Assembly (NCBI GenBank): GCA_002719395.1
Contig: PBHM01000028.1
Span: 1 to 42,262, forward strand
Length of the DNA stretch: 42,262 nt
Direction: 5' to 3'
Source: Methanobacteriota archaeon
GTDB lineage: Archaea; Thermoplasmatota; Poseidoniia; Poseidoniales; Poseidoniaceae
Under the pieces are notes generated by a model, which saw only the letters and a program-made list of their open reading frames with translations, was not told the origin of the DNA and made no database searches. The position numbers and the translations under genes are program-made. Of the stretch, positions 25,015 to 31,528 are shown piece after piece (position 1 is the stretch's first letter; each line of letters starts with the position of its first letter).

Positions 25015-25472
25015 TGCAAATTACTAATCAAAAACGCATGGCTGCTCAAATTCTAAAATGTGGAGTGAACCGTGTTTGGATTCATCCTTCATATGTAGAT
25101 CAGGTGTCGCAGTCCGTCCAGAAGGAAGATATTCGTGAAGCCATTGAAAGTGGCTGGATTAAGGCCAAAGCGGTTCAAGGAACATCAAGAGCCCGTGCTT
25201 TGAAGCGAAGGGCTCAGCGTGCAAAAGGGCGACAGAAAGGTCACGGAAAGCGGTCTGGAAGTTCCAACGCACGTCATCCAAGGAAGCAAAGATGGATGCA
25301 AACCATCCGTGCACAACGAAGAGTTCTCAAAGAATTGAGAGCTGATGAAACCATTACGCCGTCACAATATCGACATTATTACCTTAAGGCTAAAGGTGGA
25401 TCTTATCGTTCAATATCTCACATGAGGTCTCAAATGGAGACCGAAGGATTGGCATTAGGGGGTGCAGAGTGA
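25014..25472 (+). CDS. rpl19e: ribosomal protein eL19
   Basis: A 152-residue, mostly helical archaeal/eukaryotic protein (QKRMAAQILKCGVNRVWIHP, KGRQKGHGKRSGSSNARHPRK, RHYYLKAKGG). It forms an intersubunit bridge through its long C-terminal helix. The ATG overlaps the eL32 TGA by one base. Confidence 0.96.
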   Translation: MQITNQKRMAAQILKCGVNRVWIHPSYVDQVSQSVQKEDIREAIESGWIKAKAVQGTSRARALKRRAQRAKGRQKGHGKRSGSSNARHPRKQRWMQTIRAQRRVLKELRADETITPSQYRHYYLKAKGGSYRSISHMRSQMETEGLALGGAE

Positions 25473-25987
25473 TGGCAAAAGGACCAAGACAGAGAACATC
25501 TTTTAGACGCAGAGAAAGCGGTGAAACCGATTATCGACGCAGGCTCAAACTCCTTCGAAGTCGTGAAATGCGTGCAGTCGTACGTGTCTCCAACACGAGG
25601 GTTACCTGCCAACTTGTTGATTGGAAAAGTGACGGGGACCGAGTAATTCTCTCATGTACGGGTTCAGACCTTGTAAAGCGTCATGGTTGGCCAGAAAATA
25701 TGAGTCAGAAAAGCGTCCCTGCTTCTTATCTTACTGGATATGCTCTCGGAAAAGCAGCGGTAACAGCAGGACATGATTCGGCTGTACTCGATATCGGCCT
25801 GTCCGCAAGTACGTCCGGTTCCAGAGTTTTTGCAGCCCTGAAAGGAATGGTCGATGCTGGTATGGAAATTCCACATGGTGATGAGATATTCCCCTCCGAT
25901 GAGCGAATTGAAGGAAACCATATCGATGATAAAATCTCAAAGAGTGTTGAATCCACTCGCAAGAAAATAGAGGAGGCCTATCAATGA
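25472..25987 (+). CDS. rpl18: ribosomal protein uL18
   Basis: A 171-residue 5S rRNA-binding protein. Archaeal signatures are FRRRESGETDYRRRLKLLRS, YLTGYALGKAAV and VFAALKGMVDAGMEIPHGDEIFPSDERIEG. The start is ATG 25472, sharing A with the eL19 stop; a GTG one codon earlier is also possible. GGAGG at its end serves uS5. Confidence 0.96.
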   Translation: MAKGPRQRTSFRRRESGETDYRRRLKLLRSREMRAVVRVSNTRVTCQLVDWKSDGDRVILSCTGSDLVKRHGWPENMSQKSVPASYLTGYALGKAAVTAGHDSAVLDIGLSASTSGSRVFAALKGMVDAGMEIPHGDEIFPSDERIEGNHIDDKISKSVESTRKKIEEAYQ

Positions 25988-26757
25988 GCGAAGAAGAAAC
26001 GGAAGTTGAAGAAATTAACACAGCACCAGGATTGCTGCTTGCTTATGCTCCTGCAGAAGATGAATCTCCTTCAGATCGTAGAAGAAACAAACCCGATGAT
26101 TCCATCACTGGTTTGAGAAACTGGGTTCCAAAGACTCGACTTGGTCATGAAGTAATGGCTGGACGAATCATTACCTACGAGGACGCCATGAAAAGCGGTC
26201 TTCCAATCAGAGAGGTCGAAATCGTTGATGCTCTCATTCCAAACCTAGAAGATGACATTATCAAAGTGAACATGGTTCAAAGAATGACAGACAGTGGACG
26301 AAGAGTACGTTTCAATGTCATGGCTTGTGTTGGTAACCGTGATGGTTACGTTGGCTTGGCAATGGCAAAAGGGAAAGAGGTTTCACAAACCATTCGTAAG
26401 GCCATAACAGCAGCCAAACTCAACTTAATCCAAGTGCAAAGAGGCAATGGTTCCTGGGAATCCAGTATCGGACCCGGTACTAGTGTGCCTTTCAAGGTAC
26501 AAGGACAAGCAGGATCCACAAGAGTAACGCTCATGTCTGCACCTGCAGGAAAGGGCTTGGTGATTGGTGAAACTGGAAAGAGAGTGCTTCAAATGGCCGG
26601 TATCACCGATGTTCTATCCCGAACCAAAGGTCAAACACAAACCACCATCAATTATGCTGCTGCTACTTTCAATGCGCTGGCTCAAGTTAACCGAACTCGA
26701 GTTTCAGATGCGAGGAGAGAAGCATTATTCATCCATAAAGGGAGGATGCTTGAATGA
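25984..26757 (+). CDS. rps5: ribosomal protein uS5
   Basis: A 257-residue protein involved in decoding accuracy. RRVRFNVMACVGNRDGYVGLAMAKGKEV is the uS5 double-stranded-RNA-binding region, and APAGKGLVIGETGKRVLQMAGI lies in the C-terminal domain. An acidic leader of about 40 residues (SEEETEVEEINTAPG) precedes the core. The ATG overlaps the uL18 stop. Confidence 0.96.
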   Translation: MSEEETEVEEINTAPGLLLAYAPAEDESPSDRRRNKPDDSITGLRNWVPKTRLGHEVMAGRIITYEDAMKSGLPIREVEIVDALIPNLEDDIIKVNMVQRMTDSGRRVRFNVMACVGNRDGYVGLAMAKGKEVSQTIRKAITAAKLNLIQVQRGNGSWESSIGPGTSVPFKVQGQAGSTRVTLMSAPAGKGLVIGETGKRVLQMAGITDVLSRTKGQTQTTINYAAATFNALAQVNRTRVSDARREALFIHKGRMLE

Positions 26758-27224
26758 GTAAAATTGTCGTAAGAGTCCGCTCGGATGTTGGTGTTGAGCG
26801 CTCCATCAAGGAAACCTTGCACATGTTGAATTTGACAAAGGTCAATCACGCGGTCATCATTCCAGATAACCCACAATACAAAGGAATGTTGCAAAAAGCC
26901 AAGGACTACATCACTTGGGGTGATGCTTCAAGTTCAACCGTAGAATCCATGCTATCAAATCGTGGCAGAATGTCTGGTGACAAACCCCTTACCGATGATA
27001 TTGTAGCAGAATCAAGCGATTACAAGAATATCAAAGACCTTGCAAAGGCCATCACCGATGGGGATGCAACGGTCAAAGATGTACCAGGATTGAAGCGAGT
27101 TTTCAGACTTCATCCTCCTCGTGGCCCAAAAGGCTGGGGTGGAATCAAAAGGACCTTCACCATTGGTGGTGCCCTTGGTCCAAGAGGAACAGAGATTGAA
27201 GCGCTCATTGAAAGGATGATATGA
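26754..27224 (+). CDS. rpl30: ribosomal protein uL30
   Basis: A 156-residue protein of the longer archaeal uL30 type (VRVRSDVGVERSIKETLHMLNLTKVNHAVII; FRLHPPRGPKGWGGIKRTFTIGGALGPRG). It overlaps the uS5 stop by 4 nt. Confidence 0.96.
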   Translation: MSKIVVRVRSDVGVERSIKETLHMLNLTKVNHAVIIPDNPQYKGMLQKAKDYITWGDASSSTVESMLSNRGRMSGDKPLTDDIVAESSDYKNIKDLAKAITDGDATVKDVPGLKRVFRLHPPRGPKGWGGIKRTFTIGGALGPRGTEIEALIERMI

Positions 27225-27234
27225 GGTGGTAATG

Positions 27235-27657
27235 ATGGGAAGAGCAAACAAATTTAGAGGCCGATGCCGAACACATGGTCGAGGTCACAAGGCCGGTCGT
27301 GGTGCCGGAAAGCGTGGTGGTCGAGGACTTGCAGGAATCAACAAACATCGAGTTATGACTCGAATAAAGTACATGCCTAAACACTGGGGTATGCATGGTT
27401 TCAATCGAGATCCGAGTTTGAGAGTCGTTCATAATACTTGCAATGTGAGTGATTTGGAGCGATTAGCACAAGGTAGTGATGAAATTAATTTGACCGAAAT
27501 GGGAATCGACAAACTTCTTGGAAGTGGAAGAATTAACGCAGCCATCACCGTTACTGTTGAGAACTGGAGTGCTTCCGCACAATCCAAGGTCGAAGCTGCC
27601 GGCGGTTCAATCGTCGGTGACGATGACGAATGGGACGATGAAGAAGTCGAAGAATAA
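27235..27657 (+). CDS. rpl15: ribosomal protein uL15
   Basis: A protein of about 140 residues. The glycine/arginine-rich N-terminus (RGRCRTHGRGHKAGRGAGKRGGRGLAG) matches archaeal uL15, and an acidic end (GDDDEWDDEEVEE) closes it. GAGGTGG overlaps the uL30 stop; ATG 27235 gives normal spacing, and the adjacent ATG 27232 is nearly as good. Confidence 0.94.
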   Translation: MGRANKFRGRCRTHGRGHKAGRGAGKRGGRGLAGINKHRVMTRIKYMPKHWGMHGFNRDPSLRVVHNTCNVSDLERLAQGSDEINLTEMGIDKLLGSGRINAAITVTVENWSASAQSKVEAAGGSIVGDDDEWDDEEVEE

Positions 27658-27674
27658 ACAGGAGAGTGTAATCA

Positions 27675-29606
27675 ATGAGCAAACAACCAGTTCCGTGGGC
27701 AATAGCCTTGGTCAGCATCCTGTATTTCGGAATGCTGGTTTATTGGCAATCTGAAGCCCTCTTTGGCGATACAACGCTATATGACACAGATGCTGCTGTG
27801 TTTGGCCTTGGTTTATCCGTTGCTTATGTGGCGTACTTGATGTTTGGTTTTCTCAAGGATTTACCCCCTGCCCTCAAAGATCTTCCTGTGATTGGAAAGT
27901 TTGGCAAATTACTCGGATGGCTTGCCTTTGTAGGCGTTGCTGTTTGGTACGTAAGGCCGGGTGGAGAACACGTTGAAGCTGTAGGATTCCTGCTTGTTGG
28001 AGTGATTTTACTCGGATTCGCTTACACAGCAGCATTGGTCTCCCTCATGTATCGAGGAGACAAAAACAGCCGATTGTATGCACTCCATCGATTTGTGGAT
28101 GTGTATCCCTCGATTACCAAACCAGATCGCCACGTTCGTTTCAATGAAAAATTATGGACCACAACGCTTGTTCTGATTATTTATTTCGCTATGACTAACG
28201 TCATGCTATGGGGTCTTTCAGGTCAGGCTCTCGACTTGTTTTCCGGATTCCGTTCTATCATGGCAGGTGCGAGTGGTACAATCATGCACCTTGGTATCGG
28301 CCCTATTGTTACCGGTTCCATTATCATGCAATTGTTCGCAGGTGCGAAAATTATCCGCCTTGACTTGAGTAATTCAGAAGACAAGGCCATGTATCAAGGC
28401 GTTCAGAAACTCCTTGTTTTGATCATGATTCCAATTGAATCTATTCCTCAAACCTATGGTTTCTTAGACCCTACGCAGAGCCTTATCGAGAACTATGGTC
28501 TTGGATGGGCCAACGCCGTGATTGTCGCACAATTGTTCGCAGGTTCTTACTTGGTGTTTTTGCTTGACGAATTAGTGAGTAAGTGGGGTATTGGTTCAGG
28601 TATTTCTCTTTTCATCGCAGCTGGAGTTGCACAATCGACCTTCGTCGGAACCCTTTCACCACTACCGGTAACTAAGGGACTATCCTACAGCATTCAGAAT
28701 CCACCATCTGGAACTCTTCCGATGATTTTCTACATGTTACGTGAGGCAACGAATGGTCAGATGATATCTGAGAATGGTTTCGAAACCATTTTGTTAAGTC
28801 ACGTAAATCCAATCGTCGCATTATTTTCTTCTGTGGTCGTGTTCTTGGTGGTTGCTTATGCTGAAAGCAGTAAACTTGAGCTTCCCCTGACACACGGTAA
28901 AGTACGTGGTCATCGTGGAAAGTATCCAATTCGTCTGGTCTATGCTTCAAACATTCCAGTTATTTTGATGGCTGCATTACTTGCAAACATCAACATGTTC
29001 TCTCTCTTGTTTTGGAGCCATCCAACGATGTCTAAAACACCATTACTCGGAAAGAATGGTTGGGGTTCATTATCTGAATATATTGGAACATATGAGCCAG
29101 GGCAATCAGCAGCAAGTGGTGGATTTGCGTGGTATACCTCGATGGTCAATGGAGTCGGTGATTGGCTTATCCCTATTCTCAATCAGCAAGGAGATATCTA
29201 TGGCCATACCCTGTGGGAAATTGCTGGTCACGTCTTCTTCTATGTAGCCATCATGACGGTCGGTTCCATGGTATTCGCAAAGTTTTGGATTGATACTACC
29301 AACATGGGAAGTAAAGACGTTGCAAAGAAAATTGAGAATACTGGAATGCAAATTCCAGGTTTCAGAAAGAATCCGCTCGTACTCGAGAAGATCCTTGAGC
29401 GATACATTCCACCGGTAACCTACTTCTCTGGAGCATTCGTAGGATTGCTCGCCGCTTGTGCTGATTTGCTTGGAACGGTTGGAAATGCAACAGGAACAGG
29501 ATTGTTGCTTGCTGTTGGTATCATATTGAGAACGTATGAACAAATTCAGAAAGAACAAGCGATGGAAATGCATCCAATGCTTAGACAGTTCTTCGGCGCA
29601 GAGTAA
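27675..29606 (+). CDS. secY: protein translocase subunit SecY with four-helix N-terminal extension
   Basis: A 643-residue polytopic protein closing the ribosomal cluster. From about residue 125 it follows canonical archaeal SecY: YALHRFVDVYPSITKPDRHVRFNEKLWTTTL, the ten-helix core, GSGISLFIAAGV, and the cytosolic loop HGKVRGHRGKYPIRLVYASNIPVIL that contacts the ribosome. Before it lie about 125 extra residues with four hydrophobic segments at about 8-25, 41-61, 78-94 and 101-127. An in-frame ATG at 28047 would give an ordinary-sized SecY of 519 residues. However, it has no ribosome-binding site, whereas ATG 27675 is preceded by AGGAGAG and the frame is open throughout. SecY is the pore of the Sec translocon. 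Confidence 0.95.
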   Translation: MSKQPVPWAIALVSILYFGMLVYWQSEALFGDTTLYDTDAAVFGLGLSVAYVAYLMFGFLKDLPPALKDLPVIGKFGKLLGWLAFVGVAVWYVRPGGEHVEAVGFLLVGVILLGFAYTAALVSLMYRGDKNSRLYALHRFVDVYPSITKPDRHVRFNEKLWTTTLVLIIYFAMTNVMLWGLSGQALDLFSGFRSIMAGASGTIMHLGIGPIVTGSIIMQLFAGAKIIRLDLSNSEDKAMYQGVQKLLVLIMIPIESIPQTYGFLDPTQSLIENYGLGWANAVIVAQLFAGSYLVFLLDELVSKWGIGSGISLFIAAGVAQSTFVGTLSPLPVTKGLSYSIQNPPSGTLPMIFYMLREATNGQMISENGFETILLSHVNPIVALFSSVVVFLVVAYAESSKLELPLTHGKVRGHRGKYPIRLVYASNIPVILMAALLANINMFSLLFWSHPTMSKTPLLGKNGWGSLSEYIGTYEPGQSAASGGFAWYTSMVNGVGDWLIPILNQQGDIYGHTLWEIAGHVFFYVAIMTVGSMVFAKFWIDTTNMGSKDVAKKIENTGMQIPGFRKNPLVLEKILERYIPPVTYFSGAFVGLLAACADLLGTVGNATGTGLLLAVGIILRTYEQIQKEQAMEMHPMLRQFFGAE

Positions 29607-29691
29607 ATTTAATGATTGTACTTTGCGTGAAAGTGTTGTTGTCGTAATCGTACTTACAATCAAATTTATGAGTTTAGATTGTAAAATATCA

Positions 29692-29734
29692 AGAAAGGTA
29701 TAGCGTTAGTGGCGACCCACTGAATACCCTTTCT
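29692..29734. terminator. hairpin between convergent secY and the ABC operon
   Basis: The outer arms AGAAAGGTAT and ATACCCTTTCT pair with one bulged C, and an inner stem AGTGG/CCACT closes on a CGAC loop. It lies in the 170-nt gap where secY and the minus-strand permease gene converge, so a bidirectional terminator or transcript-end stabiliser is plausible. Nothing else is visible in the gap apart from AT-rich sequence. Confidence 0.45.
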
Positions 29735-29776
29735 AACTATAGATATATCTTTACAACAGAACAGAGATCTGAAACT

Positions 29777-30793
29777 TCATTCTTCTTCAGATGTTTCAGT
29801 AATCATAAACGCTGGCAAGAAAACAGTCCACCATGAGTGACGCTTGTTGTAGCCATCATCATTAAAGTATGAACGAATTTTAAGAGAAAGCATATCAAAA
29901 ATCAAAACGACAATTAAAATTATAATTACATATGCAAGTACCTTTTGGTATCTAAGGAAATCAAGATACAAATTAATGTAATATCCAATGCCTCCGGCAC
30001 CCACGATGCCTATGACTGTTCCATGCCTGAAATTATATTCAAACATGAAAATAGCTTGTGAAATGAGATTATTGGCCGTTTCCGGTAAGACTACTCCAAA
30101 AGAGCGTTCAAACCAACCATGACCCATTGCTCTTGATGCATCTAATTGCGGTTGAGCCACGCCTTCTATTGCCTCATACTGCAACTTGCCTAAGTATCCA
30201 ATTGTATACAATGTCATTGCCATAATGCCAGCCATGGGGCCAAGACCAACCATTATCACAAAGAATAATGCCCACAAAATACTTGGTAAGCTTCTTGATG
30301 CTGCTAATATAAATCTTGCAGGATAACTTAGCCAAGGAGGGCTTAGATTTTTTGCAGCGAATAGAGCTATTGGGAAAGAAAGCAGCATCCCAAAAATTGT
30401 AGCGACAAATGCTATTTTTATTGTTTCAACCACTCCTATCCATGCAGTTGAGCATGTAAATTCGAGATACTCTGGTTGTTGACACACTGGATAAGCCTGA
30501 GGTTGGATAACGCTCCAATCAGGAGGCCATAATGATTCTTTGAAAAAAGTCTGGATATTCCTTGGGCTGTTAAACAAACGATCCCAATTCCCTTCAATAG
30601 TAATGTGTGTGACCCAAATGGCCATGAAGAAAAGCAAAATGAAAGTTGAAGGCCATCTTAATCTTCTCCACATCATATAGACTGGATCATCAAAGGATTT
30701 TGGATCGTGTTTCATCGATTCGTCATCCATATTGGTTTCACTAGTGACCGAGGGATATTTCATCGCATTATCATCTAGTTGTTCCTCTGACAA
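29777..30793 (-). CDS. ABC transporter permease, PhnE-like
   Basis: A 338-residue inner-membrane subunit. The first 40 residues are acidic and cytosolic, followed by one helix, then an external loop of about 65 residues with two cysteines (PVCQQPEYLEFTC), and then the binding-protein-dependent permease domain. Typical PhnE features are SRSLPSILWALFFVIMVGLGP, the coupling loop ASRAMGHGWFERSFGVVLPE and NFRHGTVIGIVGAGGIG. The start is TTG 30793 with GAGGTG 5 nt upstream, 4 nt after the ATPase gene. By similarity it would be called a phosphonate/phosphate permease. The receptor encoded upstream points to Fe(III) instead; that substrate is inference. Confidence 0.85.
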   Translation of the reverse strand: MSEEQLDDNAMKYPSVTSETNMDDESMKHDPKSFDDPVYMMWRRLRWPSTFILLFFMAIWVTHITIEGNWDRLFNSPRNIQTFFKESLWPPDWSVIQPQAYPVCQQPEYLEFTCSTAWIGVVETIKIAFVATIFGMLLSFPIALFAAKNLSPPWLSYPARFILAASRSLPSILWALFFVIMVGLGPMAGIMAMTLYTIGYLGKLQYEAIEGVAQPQLDASRAMGHGWFERSFGVVLPETANNLISQAIFMFEYNFRHGTVIGIVGAGGIGYYINLYLDFLRYQKVLAYVIIILIVVLIFDMLSLKIRSYFNDDGYNKRHSWWTVFLPAFMITETSEEE

Positions 30794-30797
30794 TCTA

Positions 30798-31469
30798 TCA
30801 CCTCAATTCAGTTTCAAAGAGTGTCCCGTCTTCCGCTGTAAATATTCGATTTGCCATGATTTTTGCTCTCTCCAGATTATGCTCAACCAAAATCATAATT
30901 GCATTATTTTCTTTGACAAAATCTAAGACTACTCCCATTACTTTCGATAGTGTTTCATCATCTAATTCTGCTAAAAATTCATCTGCTAGGATCATTTTAG
31001 GATTTTGTACTAATGCTCTAGCAATCGCTACTCTCCTTTGTTGGCCCCCTGATAATTCACGTACTGGAGACCAAATTTTTTCACTGATTCCAACTAATTC
31101 TAATGATGATTTTATCATTAATTTAGAATTTGAAAAATATGGAAACCAAGGGTTGGTATGACCTGCAAGTACCCCGAGTAATACATTGTGATATACGCTT
31201 GAATGCCTTAATAATCCTAGTCTTTGAGGGATATATCCTACCGTTCCACGTCTAGGCTTTCGATTGCCAAATATACTTACCTCACCGTGTAGTGGTCTGA
31301 TTAGTCCAGCAAGAGTCCTAAGAAGTGTTGTTTTTCCAATTCCCGATGCCCCATTTATTGCGACAATATCTCCGGGATTTATATGGAAACTTTTTACAGC
31401 CAATATAGGCTTTTTTCGGTTATATCCAATTATAGCATTGGTAACAGAAATTCCGAGTTTGTCAACCAT
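30798..31469 (-). CDS. ABC transporter ATPase, PhnC-like
   Basis: A 223-residue nucleotide-binding subunit. It has Walker A GASGIGKTT, the Q-loop in GYIPQRLGLL, the signature LSGGQQRR, Walker B MILADE and the H-loop in VEHN. The order of receptor, ATPase and permease on one strand makes a complete importer. ATG 31469 follows the receptor stop by 59 nt. Confidence 0.9.
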   Translation of the reverse strand: MVDKLGISVTNAIIGYNRKKPILAVKSFHINPGDIVAINGASGIGKTTLLRTLAGLIRPLHGEVSIFGNRKPRRGTVGYIPQRLGLLRHSSVYHNVLLGVLAGHTNPWFPYFSNSKLMIKSSLELVGISEKIWSPVRELSGGQQRRVAIARALVQNPKMILADEFLAELDDETLSKVMGVVLDFVKENNAIMILVEHNLERAKIMANRIFTAEDGTLFETELR

Positions 31470-31528
31470 AGAATTCCCCTAGTACAAACCTTTCCATTTG
31501 TAAGCGATATTAAAATCGTTTTACAGAA

